DNA of 64,000 nucleotides, from contig DJQA01000016.1 of NCBI GenBank assembly GCA_002437495.1, forward strand, positions 1-64,000, given 5' to 3'. The stretch is from Prevotellaceae bacterium UBA6398 (GTDB taxonomy: Bacteria; Bacteroidota; Bacteroidia; Bacteroidales; Bacteroidaceae). Shown here piece after piece: positions 1-7,820 of this stretch; positions within the stretch are counted from its first letter, which is position 1; each line of letters opens with the position of its first letter. The notes below the pieces were generated by a model. It saw only the letters and a list, made by a program, of their open reading frames with translations, had not been told where the DNA came from and did no database searches. A program made the position numbers and the translations under genes.

Positions 1-650
1 ACACAGTTCAAATTACACTACCAACATGGCAAGAAAATCCAAAGCAAAACCTTTACCCAACCGATTGAAAGCCAAAACCCTTCATTCCTTGACATCATAT
101 TAGACATATCATGGAAATGGCGAGTGATGATGTCCTTATTCGCTTTTCGGTGGTTTTCAAGAAGTTTGGACTTGTTTTCAATGAGTTTCTTCCTGTTGTT
201 GATTGTCTGTTCCATATCGGCATCGGTTTGTTTTTCATGTTTGCCCTTATTCCCGTCACTAACTGTACGCCCTACTTACCCGTGAGCATTGTTCCTGCAT
301 TTTCGCCTCAAAATGTTTGCAAAACTCTTCAATAACAATTCTGTAACTTTGTCTTTGGCAGTCATAAATGGTAGTGTTTGTAATTGCCAGATTATCAACT
401 GTAAATTTACAAATATTCTGTTAGGCCACCAGCTTTTTCACTTGATATTTTAGTTGTCTCTTATCCCGAATTGAGGTGGATTTTGTACCTTTGCAAAAGG
501 TTGATAAAAGACCCGAGATGCATCAAAGGCAATCGGGTTTTGGAATTCAATTCTTTCTAATTATAGATGAGCAGTGCAAGGGTAATATGTTTTATTTGAT
601 GCTCCAAGAAATTTATTGTGTGTTTTTTAAATTAACATTTAGAATAGCAT
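1..650. other. Gene-poor, AT-rich stretch with a possible gene remnant
   Basis: No convincing intact gene. On the minus strand a frame is open from about position 285 down to 18. It reads as a charged, helical peptide (KGKHEKQTDADMEQTINNRK...) and then turns abruptly hydrophobic near its end, which looks like a decayed or frameshifted fragment. The charged part is reminiscent of accessory proteins of mobile elements, but I cannot assign a family. A Bacteroidota-type -7 box, TACCTTTG at 486-493, lies 157 bp upstream of the next gene and may be its promoter. Composition is visibly AT-richer than most of the window. Confidence 0.35.
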
Positions 651-1823
651 ATGAATATGAAGTATATTGCAGTGATTGTGCTGTTTATAGCAAGCTTTAC
701 AGGTGCTAAAGCCAAAAACAACATCAGCGTTGACTATACGGAAGAGTGCGAATTGGTCAGCGTTATAGCCCACCTCGCCAAGGTGCCTGGATATGTATGG
801 CCGGAAGAGCAGGCTGGAGTCATTGATTATTTCCACCAAGTAGACAGCACCTTCGCACCCTATTCCAATCATCCCATCATGGCTTTTGTGAAAGACAGTC
901 TGGTGAAGCAGGGTTTTGGCTATCATGTTCCTGTTTCCATGGCGCTACGCCTGAAGCTGAAAAATGGCAAGCTACATTATAATACAGACTTGGAGCCAGA
1001 CTTCAACCATTACTATTGGAGCATTACTCCACGACACGAAAAAAAGCTCATTGCTCTACTTGAGGATTTCTATAAGGAAACCCATTTCCATTCCTTCTTC
1101 AAGAAGAATCAGCCCCTCTACAATGCCTGTAAAAAAGCCATGCAACAGCAGTTGGTCAACAAGATTGATCTGGATTGGTACAAGTCGTTCTTTGGCCCTA
1201 TCAACAATGTCTCTTTCCATATCTATCTCGGTCTGCTAAACGGTCCGGGCAACTATGCCATTCCGCAGAAAACCAAAGATGGCTCGGAAATCAAGAACGC
1301 ATTCATTGGTTGCGCCGACCGCAATGCTGCAGGAGATATTTACTATGGTGAGCCTTATACACTGCCTGTCATCATTCACGAGTTCAACCATTCTTTCTGT
1401 AATCCTCTAAACGAGGAATTTTGGGATGACATCAAGGACAAGATGATTGCCTTCTACAATCAAAATGCCTCCTTTTATGCTCAGCAAGCCTATGGCGACC
1501 CACTCACGGTGGCCAACGAGATGTTCGTGGAGGCCTGCGTGATGAGATACCTTGCCACACACCCTGTGCAGTTCACAACGGAGAGCATCCATAAAATCAA
1601 AAGGATTTATCAAATGCAAAATGCATCCGACGAGGAAATTGTGGCCGGCTATTACGAGACACAGATTAAAATCCGTGAAGTGTACAAAAAGTTTTTCATG
1701 ATCCGTGACATCATGAAAGCATTGGAAGTGCGCGAGGCAAACACAGCCAGCTACCCTACCATGCGCGATTTTATGCCAAAATATATCGAAGCGATCAATG
1801 CTTATCAAGAAAAAGTAAAATAA
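651..1823 (+). CDS. DUF4932-type secreted metalloprotease-like protein
   Basis: A 390-residue protein with an N-terminal signal peptide (about residues 1-21, MNMKYIAVIVLFIASFTGAK). The central part carries HEFNH at residues 243-247, a gluzincin-like HExxH zinc motif, with a candidate third ligand in NEMFVEA (E294) about 47 residues later. This arrangement matches my memory of the DUF4932 family, found in Bacteroidota and thought to be zinc-peptidase-like; the substrate is unknown. The start at 651 could equally be the ATG at 657. It stands alone, downstream of a gene-poor stretch and upstream of tRNA-Arg, and is AT-richer than its neighbours, so it may have been acquired. Function as an active protease is inferred from the motif only. 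Confidence 0.75.
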   Translation: MNMKYIAVIVLFIASFTGAKAKNNISVDYTEECELVSVIAHLAKVPGYVWPEEQAGVIDYFHQVDSTFAPYSNHPIMAFVKDSLVKQGFGYHVPVSMALRLKLKNGKLHYNTDLEPDFNHYYWSITPRHEKKLIALLEDFYKETHFHSFFKKNQPLYNACKKAMQQQLVNKIDLDWYKSFFGPINNVSFHIYLGLLNGPGNYAIPQKTKDGSEIKNAFIGCADRNAAGDIYYGEPYTLPVIIHEFNHSFCNPLNEEFWDDIKDKMIAFYNQNASFYAQQAYGDPLTVANEMFVEACVMRYLATHPVQFTTESIHKIKRIYQMQNASDEEIVAGYYETQIKIREVYKKFFMIRDIMKALEVREANTASYPTMRDFMPKYIEAINAYQEKVK

Positions 1824-2065
1824 AAGAGAACTGTCAAAGAGTAAATCCAGCCAATTCCTAATTTCTGCGTAAACAAACTGTTTGAGGTGAGTGTGCTTTT
1901 TTGAATTCCTGCAGATAGAGTATATGATTTTGTTTCTTTTGTGGTCTTATTCTGACATACAAAATTATTAAAGGCATTGAGGGGGGGGGAAATGCATCAG
2001 TGGAATTTTTTGCTTTGTTTTTCTCTGCAAAAAGGCTTCTGCTTTGGAATGTACGGCAACAAAAG
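1824..2065. other. Intergenic gap with a G9 homopolymer and an orphan minus-strand -7 box
   Basis: No gene seen. Nine consecutive G lie at 1981-1989. On the minus strand this C9 tract is 13 bp upstream of TAATTTTG (complement of 1960-1967), a perfect TAnnTTTG box, but nothing codable follows it before the 3' end of the metalloprotease gene. Confidence 0.5.
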
Positions 2066-2139
2066 TGATCTGGAAGGGATTCGAACCCTTGACCCACAGC
2101 TTAGAAGGCTGTTGCTCTATCCAGCTGAGCTACCAGACC
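2066..2139 (-). tRNA. tRNA-Arg (anticodon TCT)
   Basis: On the minus strand the 74-nt sequence folds as a cloverleaf. The acceptor GGTCTGG pairs with CCAGATC (one G-U), the D-arm reads TAGCTCAGCTGGATAGAGC, the anticodon loop is CTTCTAA with anticodon TCT, and the T-arm contains GGTTCGAATCC. The discriminator is A and CCA is not encoded. A near-consensus -7 box (TAACTTCG on the minus strand, around 2158-2165) lies just upstream. The 3' end faces the AT-rich region at the window start, a common arrangement at island integration sites. Confidence 0.95.
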
Positions 2140-2255
2140 TTGTTGCTTTTCGTGGCGCGAAGTTACTGCTAATTTTCGTTTTATGCAACATTGTGGCTCA
2201 AATTAATGGGTAAAAGCGTTGTGTGCACCAAAATTTCAGGTTGCGCTGCCACCTG

Positions 2256-2280
2256 TTTTCAAATTAATTCCATAACTTTG
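2256..2280 (+). promoter_or_regulatory. Promoter of tRNA-Val
   Basis: TAACTTTG at 2273-2280 matches the Bacteroidota -7 consensus TAnnTTTG. TTTTC at 2256-2260 is a weak upstream element. The tRNA begins 12 bp after the -7 box, as expected for a short-leader stable RNA gene. Confidence 0.6.
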
Positions 2281-2291
2281 CAACACATAAC

Positions 2292-2366
2292 AGGGGCGTA
2301 GCCCAGTTGGTTTAGAGCGCTGCAGTCACATTGCAGAGGTCATCGGTTCGAGCCCGATCGTCCCTA
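2292..2366 (+). tRNA. tRNA-Val (anticodon CAC)
   Basis: A 75-nt cloverleaf. The acceptor AGGGGCG pairs with CGTCCCT, and the D-arm contains AGTTGGTTTAGAGC. The anticodon stem CTGCA/TGCAG encloses the loop GTCACAT, giving anticodon CAC, which reads GUG. The T-arm is ATCGG-TTCGAGC-CCGAT and the discriminator is A; CCA is not encoded. A terminator-like hairpin follows directly. Confidence 0.93.
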
Positions 2367-2371
2367 CTAAG

Positions 2372-2400
2372 AAATCCCGCTTTTTCAGGCGGGATTTTTC
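2372..2400. terminator. Bidirectional rho-independent terminator
   Basis: AAATCCCGC (2372-2380) and GCGGGATTT (2389-2397) form a perfect 9-bp stem followed by T-rich sequence. It can end the tRNA-Val transcript on the plus strand and, through the A/T-rich flank on the other side, the sufCD transcript on the minus strand. Confidence 0.8.
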
Positions 2401-2436
2401 TGTGTTATAATTCTTGGTTTGTACGTCTGGTTATTT

Positions 2437-3780
2437 TCAGCAGGCGTTGCAGTTTGCGCACGCGGCAATCTCCCCGCGAAAGCGTTTCTCCACAAGTCTT
2501 GCAATTCTGTCTTTGAGCGGAGAGAGCGATATTTGCGCCAAAACCTCGTCTACAAAGGCGTATTCAAGCAGTAGGCGCGCCTCTTTTTCGGGTACGCCGC
2601 GCTGCTCCATGTAGAACATTGCCGCCTCGTCGAGCTGTCCCACCGTAGAGCCGTGGTTGCACTTCACGTCATCGGCGTAGATTTCGAGCATGGGCTGCGA
2701 ATACATCCTCGCGTCCTCGCTCACGCACAGGTTGGCGTTGGTTTCCTGCGACTCGGTTTTGTCTGCCCCTTCGCGCACCAGCACTTTTCCTGCAAAAGCC
2801 CCCACCGACTCTCCGTCAACCACGTATTTATACAGCACGTTGCTGCGGCATTCTCCCACCTTGTGGTCAATCAGTGCGTTTGTGTCCACGTGCTGCGTTC
2901 CGTCGGCAAGCGCAAAGCCGTAAGCGTCAACTTCCGCACCCTTGCCTTCGAGCGACACATCGAGCTTGTTGCGCGTTAGTCCGCCATGGAGCGTCATGTT
3001 GCTTGTTGAAACCTTGCTGCCTTCGTTCTGCCTTATGTAGCAATTTGAAAACCTTTTGTTCTTAGGCAGGGTTTGTTCAAGGGTGTAAATGTTTACCTGC
3101 GAATCTTTGCCTGCAAAAACCTCTGTTACCTCGGTTGTGAGAAAGTTTCGGTCGTCGGCGTTGTGGTCGCAGAAAAGAAGCGACACCTGTGCGCCGTTCT
3201 CTGCAATGACGAGGACTCTGCGGTTTGCCATAAGGTCAACATCGGAGCGGAGAATGTTTACAACCTGCACGGTGCGCTCCACTTTTACCCCGCACGGCAC
3301 ATATACCACGAGGCAGTCTTGCGCGAACATTGTGTTTATGGCAGTAATGGCGTCTTTTTTCACATCGGCCGCCGTGGCATAGTATTTTCCTGCAACGCCC
3401 GGCTTGGCTTTTTCAAAGTCTTTCACAGAGCCCACGAAAACTCCGTCGGGCAGCGTGGCACGTGGCACTGCTTTATTGTAGAAAGCGTCGTTTTCCACAA
3501 AATACAGGGACGTGGACATATTCGGCACGTTGCAGCGGAAAGCCTCGTAGGGGTTCACGGGAAACTCCACGCGGCGGATGTTCAGGCCGTAGTCGGGTGC
3601 GAAAGCCTCGTTTACATTGGTATATTTGTAACGTTCAATCTTTTGCGATGGCAGCCCTTTGGCCATAAACGCGGCAAGCGCTTTTTCCCTTGCGCCGTTC
3701 AGCGCATCGCACGAATATTTGCAGATGTCTTCGCGGTTCTGTGTAAACAGGTCGGCGTATTGTTGAGAGCTTGCGTTCAT
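2437..3780 (-). CDS. sufD: Fe-S cluster assembly scaffold subunit SufD
   Basis: A 447-residue SufD-type protein, partner of SufB and SufC in the SufBC2D scaffold that builds iron-sulfur clusters in the cytoplasm. The N-terminal helical part contains IERYKYTNVNEAF (about residues 47-60). The C-terminal beta-helix has the family signatures SNMTLHGGLTRNKLDV and VKCNHGSTVGQLDEAAMFYM. The start overlaps the sufC stop as ATGA, so the two genes are translationally coupled. Odd point: the protein ends in three regularly spaced cysteines (ACANCNAC, C441, C444, C447), which could bind metal or a cluster. Unlike the usual sufBCD order, sufB lies about 8 kb away on the opposite strand. Confidence 0.95.
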   Translation of the reverse strand: MNASSQQYADLFTQNREDICKYSCDALNGAREKALAAFMAKGLPSQKIERYKYTNVNEAFAPDYGLNIRRVEFPVNPYEAFRCNVPNMSTSLYFVENDAFYNKAVPRATLPDGVFVGSVKDFEKAKPGVAGKYYATAADVKKDAITAINTMFAQDCLVVYVPCGVKVERTVQVVNILRSDVDLMANRRVLVIAENGAQVSLLFCDHNADDRNFLTTEVTEVFAGKDSQVNIYTLEQTLPKNKRFSNCYIRQNEGSKVSTSNMTLHGGLTRNKLDVSLEGKGAEVDAYGFALADGTQHVDTNALIDHKVGECRSNVLYKYVVDGESVGAFAGKVLVREGADKTESQETNANLCVSEDARMYSQPMLEIYADDVKCNHGSTVGQLDEAAMFYMEQRGVPEKEARLLLEYAFVDEVLAQISLSPLKDRIARLVEKRFRGEIAACANCNAC

Positions 3781-4529
3781 TTCTCCAGTTCTGCTTTAAT
3801 CCAGTCAAAACCGCGCTCCTCAATCTCGTCGCCAAGCTCAGGTCCGCCTGTTCTCACAATCCTGCCGTCTATCATCACGTGAACTATGTCGGGCTTCAGG
3901 TAGTCGAGCATGTGCTGATAGTGGGTTATTACAATGGCGCTCGTGTCGGGCTTGCGCAGCTTGTTGAAGCCCTCTGCCACAATTCTCAGCGCGTCAACAT
4001 CGAGTCCCGAGTCGGTCTCGTCGAGAATGGCGAGCTTGGGTTCGAGCATTGCCATTTGGAAAATCTCGTTGCGCTTGCGCTCGCCGCCGCTGAACCCCTC
4101 GTTCACGCTGCGGTTGGCCAACTTGCTGTCGAGTTCCACAATCTTGCGCCTTTCGCGCATCAGTTTCAGGAAATCGGCGGCGTTCATGGGCTCAAGCCCC
4201 AGGTATTTGCGCTTGGCGTTCACCGCCGCTTTCATGAAGTTCACCATGCTAACGCCGGGTATTTCCACCGGCTGCTGAAACGACAGGAATATGCCTTCGT
4301 GGCTGCGTGCATCGGGGCTGAGGGCGAGTATGTCTTTACCATTGAACTCCACCGAGCCATCGGTAACCTCGTATGCGGGGTTGCCGGCGAGCACATTGCT
4401 GAGCGTTGACTTGCCGCAGCCGTTCGGACCCATGAGGGCGTGCACCTCGCCGTCGTTTATAACCAGGTCCACTCCCTTTAATATTTCCTTGTCTGCCACG
4501 CGGGCATGGAGATTAGTTATCTTCAGCAT
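3777..4529 (-). CDS. sufC: Fe-S cluster assembly ATPase SufC
   Basis: A 250-residue ABC-type ATPase that powers the SufBCD scaffold. Walker A GPNGCGKST is at residues 34-42, followed by the ABC signature SGGERKR and Walker B LAILDETDSGLD. The ATG at 4529 (MLKITNLHAR) is chosen because it gives the usual family length and because a -7 promoter box lies upstream at 4583-4590. A longer frame back to 4595 would begin before the predicted transcript. It overlaps sufD by 4 nt. In Bacteroidales I remember sufC directly following sufB; here the two are split. Confidence 0.96.
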   Translation of the reverse strand: MLKITNLHARVADKEILKGVDLVINDGEVHALMGPNGCGKSTLSNVLAGNPAYEVTDGSVEFNGKDILALSPDARSHEGIFLSFQQPVEIPGVSMVNFMKAAVNAKRKYLGLEPMNAADFLKLMRERRKIVELDSKLANRSVNEGFSGGERKRNEIFQMAMLEPKLAILDETDSGLDVDALRIVAEGFNKLRKPDTSAIVITHYQHMLDYLKPDIVHVMIDGRIVRTGGPELGDEIEERGFDWIKAELEK

Positions 4530-4582
4530 ACTGTATCTGTGTTTGTTAAAGCCCATGCAGGGGCAATTCCTGTTTCGTTTTG

Positions 4583-4590
4583 CAAAGATA
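4583..4590 (-). promoter_or_regulatory. -7 promoter box of sufCD
   Basis: The complement of CAAAGATA reads TATCTTTG, a perfect TAnnTTTG, 53 bp before the sufC start. No clear -33 element is seen. It gives sufCD a promoter of their own, which would be needed once they were detached from sufB. Confidence 0.55.
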
Positions 4591-4662
4591 GCCATTTATT
4601 CCCTACTATCGCCACGCCCCGCCAAGGCAATGTGCCGCCAAAGGCAAAAATCCGACAAATTT

Positions 4663-4985
4663 CACCGCCGTAGGGGCGTATTGCACACTCCCGAAATGCG
4701 CGGGTTTGCGATGTTTGGCAGTGGTTTGTGGTGTGGCTCAAGCGGTGGTATACAGGGCGTATGCCATACGCCCCTACATATATACCGTATGCAATCGAAA
4801 AACAACATATGCCGTTCATATAATTCCCGCAACCCCCAAAGCGGTTGCTTTCCCGAACTCCCCGAAAAATACATCGGACGTAAGAAAAACTACATAGGAC
4901 ACAGGAAAAATTATATCAGACGTAATTCAAACTACATCAGACATATTTTTTGCCGTTGCAAACCATTAAGAAACAACAACTTACA
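4663..4985 (+). repeat. Dispersed intergenic repeat, copy A (full length)
   Basis: The left module (4663-4777) begins with CACCGCCGTAGGGGCGTATT and ends with the palindromic GGGCGTATGCCATACGCCCC. The core (about 4849-4955) has four A-tract units: ACATCGGACGTAAG, ACTACATAGGACACAGG, ATTATATCAGACGTAAT and ACTACATCAGAC. A T-tract and the tail GCCGTTGCAAAC...AAGAAACAAC follow. Units 3 and 4 are in the same orientation here, so the terminator-like hairpin of other copies is absent. It lies between the divergent sufC and the secreted-protein gene. Confidence 0.85.
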
Positions 4986-5359
4986 CAGTCTTGTCAATTC
5001 GGGGCAATTTGCTGTAAACCAGCGGCTTGTGCAGATTTCGCGCTTTCTTGCAGACGCAGCTCCCTTTGACGGAGAAAAATCATGCTTTGTCAGTTCTGCT
5101 AAGTTTGCATAAGTTTTTGTGAGGTTAAGTTTTTGACATTATAAACCCCTTAAAAATGCAATAAAATGCGCCATAAAAAATTTCCCGTAAAAAGCGCGGA
5201 TTTTGTTGTGGGTTATTGAAACGAAATGCATATATTTGAGCAGTAGTACCGCCGATGCGGACAGGCGGCAATTAAACCACACCGATAGTCTGCCATGGAT
5301 ATGTAATAGAATAAATGGTGCCGGTTGCACAAGAAAAACCTTGCAAAATACATAACCGT
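4986..5359 (+). promoter_or_regulatory. Intergenic region with promoter of the twin secreted-protein genes
   Basis: No gene seen. TATATTTG at 5231-5238 is a perfect -7 box with TTG at 5206-5208, 22 bp upstream. The predicted transcript starts near 5245, leaving a leader of about 115 nt before the ATG at 5360. Confidence 0.6.
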
Positions 5360-6040
5360 ATGAAAAAATTGGTCATATTACTTTTTGCGTTGGTGGGTGC
5401 ATTGTCTGTCAATGCACAGATGATAAAGAACTTTTATGAAATGTATCAGGACCCAAATGACTCGTGGGATAGCGACTGGGATATTTCCTTTAACCGCCTT
5501 AATCCTACGGCAAAATATGCCTCTGTGGTGAACGGCATTATGGTCAAGAGCACGATAGGCTTGGATCGCCACTATCTTGTGGACCCGGACACAACCGATT
5601 CGCCTGTGAGGTTTCCGATGTGGGTGAAAGGCGTGGGGAACAACAACGACTCCGTATATGTTGCTGAAAACCCAGATATGGCAGAGGACGAAAATGCTTA
5701 CGTAATGTTCGGAAACATGAAATGCAACGGCGGTGTGGATGTTTACAGATACACAAAGGAGAACCACCGCCTTGTTTCCCTTGACGAGCTAAGACGCAAG
5801 TGTTATCCCAAGTTGGAGGGGGATGTGCTGTATATGATTAACAAGCATTTCATAATGGTTTATGCGGATCTGTACAAGGTTGACGAGACATTCATAAATC
5901 ATATCGAGCTGATAAATTCGCAGGACATCGATGTTCTCAAGGACCGCAAGCCTTTCTGGATATTGCGTATATTCACCAAGACCGACCGCAATAATTGGGC
6001 GGAAATCCCCAACGGCTACGGTTTGGATAAATATTGGTAA
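5360..6040 (+). CDS. Small secreted protein with TonB-plug-like C-terminal half (paralogue 1)
   Basis: A 226-residue protein with a clear signal peptide (MKKLVILLFALVGALSVNAQ), so exported to the periplasm or beyond. The start at 5360 is chosen because it begins the signal peptide; the frame extends 15 codons upstream without function. The C-terminal 70 residues (VLYMINKHFIM...INSQDIDVLKDRKPF...RIFTKT) resemble the pattern of TonB-receptor plug domains (VDG...I.SIEVLKD...GVI.I.TK), but there is no barrel. It is followed after 4 nt by a paralogue with the same layout. I know no characterised homologue; a plug-like fold is inference. Confidence 0.75.
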   Translation: MKKLVILLFALVGALSVNAQMIKNFYEMYQDPNDSWDSDWDISFNRLNPTAKYASVVNGIMVKSTIGLDRHYLVDPDTTDSPVRFPMWVKGVGNNNDSVYVAENPDMAEDENAYVMFGNMKCNGGVDVYRYTKENHRLVSLDELRRKCYPKLEGDVLYMINKHFIMVYADLYKVDETFINHIELINSQDIDVLKDRKPFWILRIFTKTDRNNWAEIPNGYGLDKYW

Positions 6041-6044
6041 AAAC

Positions 6045-6680
6045 ATGATTATGGAAAAGGCAAGAAAAGTGTTGCTCGCGTGCGCTTTGGCGTTTGCCTC
6101 GTTTGCAAACGCGCAGTACAGGGTTGTGCACGATCCCGGCGAGCAGTTTGAGTATATGACGGACTACCAGTGGAACAGCTGGAACAGGGGCTTTATAGTT
6201 GGCGGCGTTTTTGTGAAAAACTCCATAGGCGTATATACTGCGGGGCTGAAAGAAAAATATATCAAGTACCCGCTTACGATAAGGGGCGTTGGGGCGGAAA
6301 ACGATTCGGTTGTGGTTGAAAAGAATCCCAGGGACACGGAGCAGAACTATGTTTCCATAAAGGGTTTCCGCTGCACGCAGTTCACGAATTACGAACCGAA
6401 CGATCCCTACTCCGGAGAACTGCGCACCCTTGAACAGGTGCGTAAAAGATTTTGCCCCGAAGTGAAGGGCAGGGTGGTTTACATGATAAACAAGTTCTTC
6501 ATAATGGAACACGAGGATTTGTATAAGGTAACCCCAGGGTATATATACAAGGTTGAAAAGGTGAAGTCCACCGACATAAAGGTGCTTTCGGATTTGCCGG
6601 AGTTCACCGTGATAAGGATATTCACGAAAACGCCGCACAATATGTTCCCCGAACAGCTGGGGTTGTTCCCGGATTTGTAA
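6045..6680 (+). CDS. Small secreted protein with TonB-plug-like C-terminal half (paralogue 2)
   Basis: A 211-residue protein with signal peptide (MIMEKARKVLLACALAFASFANAQ); the ATG at 6051 is an equally good start. It shares with the preceding gene a central GVG.(E/N)NDSV.V..NP motif. The C-terminal motifs VVYMINKFFIM, DLYKV, STDIKVLSD and IRIFTKT are shared too, so it is a tandem duplicate that has diverged strongly in the first half. The conserved block again looks like the VLKD...I.TK end of a TonB plug. Spacing of 4 nt indicates co-transcription with paralogue 1. Function unknown; a signalling or decoy plug is speculation. Confidence 0.75.
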   Translation: MIMEKARKVLLACALAFASFANAQYRVVHDPGEQFEYMTDYQWNSWNRGFIVGGVFVKNSIGVYTAGLKEKYIKYPLTIRGVGAENDSVVVEKNPRDTEQNYVSIKGFRCTQFTNYEPNDPYSGELRTLEQVRKRFCPEVKGRVVYMINKFFIMEHEDLYKVTPGYIYKVEKVKSTDIKVLSDLPEFTVIRIFTKTPHNMFPEQLGLFPDL

Positions 6681-6724
6681 GGGCGCGTTACAAACTTGAC
6701 GAGGGACTTCATACATCATGTGGA

Positions 6725-6940
6725 GCTTGCGGGATGCGGTTCATGCGATGGCGTGCAGGGCGTATGCCATACGCCCCTACAATTATCGCAAAACCGTAAT
6801 CGCCCGTCATTCCCCAAACATCCCGAAAAATACATTTGATGTGGGAAAAGCTACATAGGACGTAGGAAAAATTATATCGGACTTAATTAAAACTACATCG
6901 GACCTTTTTTCACCACTTTCAAACCCTTGAAAAACAAATC
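6725..6940 (+). repeat. Dispersed intergenic repeat, copy B
   Basis: Carries only the right end of the palindromic module (GGGCGTATGCCATACGCCCC, ending at 6780), then the linker and core. The four units are ACATTTGATGTGGG, GCTACATAGGACGTAGG, ATTATATCGGACTTAAT and ACTACATCGGACC, followed by a T-tract and the tail TTTCAAACCCTTGAAAAACAA. It lies between the secreted-protein pair and the rimP promoter. Confidence 0.85.
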
Positions 6941-7159
6941 TTTACAGGGAGTATCTTTTGTGTTGACATTTCTTTGAAATCCAATGTGTTACGTGATTCG
7001 GGAGGCGTTTGCGGGTTGGCGGAGAATATTGTCGTGGCGCGATATGGGAACTGCTGTGTTTGCCTTTGCGTTTTTGGGGGGCGCGGGTGCGGAAATGGCA
7101 TGCCATGCGGGCATAATACAATAAATATTTGGGCGTTAGGCAAAAAAAACGGGAAAGTC

Positions 7160-7191
7160 TTTGCTTGTTATGGCGGAAAAGTATAAATTTG
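7160..7191 (+). promoter_or_regulatory. Promoter of the rimP-nusA-infB-cvpA-sufB operon
   Basis: TTTG (7160-7163), a 20-bp spacer, then TAAATTTG (7184-7191): a full match to the Bacteroidota promoter consensus. The transcript should start near 7198. Confidence 0.75.
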
Positions 7192-7205
7192 CACACGACG
7201 TTCAA

Positions 7206-7235
7206 GAGTGAGGGGCTTGTAAAAGTTCCTCACTC
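7206..7235 (+). promoter_or_regulatory. Leader hairpin upstream of rimP
   Basis: GAGTGAGG (7206-7213) and CCTCACTC (7228-7235) form a perfect 8-bp stem with a 14-nt loop, within the short leader between promoter and rimP. Similar G(A)GTGGG/CCCAC(T)C hairpins precede rimP in other phyla (the proteobacterial rimP leader), so it may be a regulatory or processing element of the nusA-infB operon. It has no T-tract, so it is not a simple terminator. Confidence 0.55.
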
Positions 7236-7263
7236 GTTGTTATAATCCAAGAGGTCTGAAGCA

Positions 7264-7731
7264 ATGATAGACAAACAGAAAGTAGAGAGCATCGTAAACG
7301 AATGGCTGGCGGGGAAGGAGTATTTCCTAACCGACCTTACGGTTAGCGATGACGACCGCATTGTGGTGGAGATTGACCACAAGGATGGTGTGTGGATAGA
7401 CGACTGCGTGGAGCTGAGCCGCTTTATAGAGAGCAGGCTCGACCGCAATGACGAGGACTACGAACTCGAAGTGGGCAGCGCGGGAATCGGTCAGCCGTTC
7501 AAAGTTCGTCGCCAGTACGAGAATCATGTGGGCTACACCGTGGAAGTACACACCACAAGCCGTGAGAAACTCAAAGGAGTGCTGAAGGCTGTTGGCGAAG
7601 GCGGAATAACTCTCACGATTAAAGTAAAATTCAAGCCCGAGGGCGCAAAGCGTGCCAAGATGGTGGATGAGGACAAGACACTCGGTTTTTCGGAAATCGA
7701 GTCCTGCCGGGCCGTGATAGATTTCAAGTAA
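7264..7731 (+). CDS. rimP: Ribosome maturation factor RimP
   Basis: A 155-residue RimP (YlxS/YhbC family), which acts in maturation of the 30S ribosomal subunit. The sequence shows the N-terminal alpha/beta domain, with the typical VEIDHKDGVWIDDCVELSR at residues 37-55. The conserved YELEVGSAGIGQPF follows at 72-85; most homologues have SPG in place of the SAG seen here. It ends in a small SH3-like barrel (GYTVEVHT...LKGVLKAV). Position as first gene before nusA and infB is the order conserved across bacteria. A strong promoter and hairpin leader precede it. Confidence 0.96.
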   Translation: MIDKQKVESIVNEWLAGKEYFLTDLTVSDDDRIVVEIDHKDGVWIDDCVELSRFIESRLDRNDEDYELEVGSAGIGQPFKVRRQYENHVGYTVEVHTTSREKLKGVLKAVGEGGITLTIKVKFKPEGAKRAKMVDEDKTLGFSEIESCRAVIDFK

Positions 7732-7820
7732 TGTCCTGTTTACATATTAATGTGTAAAAGGCAAAGATTAAGCGGGCGCGAGCCCATAACCTTTTAGAAA
7801 AATAAAAAGAAATAAATAAA

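Noticed and set aside
3073..3882. 269-codon open frame on the plus strand
   Set aside because: It is antisense to sufD and sufC, with low-complexity codon-shadow composition and no promoter or family resemblance.
4662..4897. Short frames encoding peptides such as AYAIRPY and GVCNTPLRR, also seen near 29809, 35171, 35254 and 59940
   Set aside because: The same peptides recur at each repeat because the GCGTATTGCATACGCC palindrome is being translated; they are artefacts of the repeat, not a protein family.
4291..5112. 273-codon plus-strand frame running from inside sufC through repeat copy A
   Set aside because: The first part is antisense to sufC and the rest is translated repeat; no recognisable domain.
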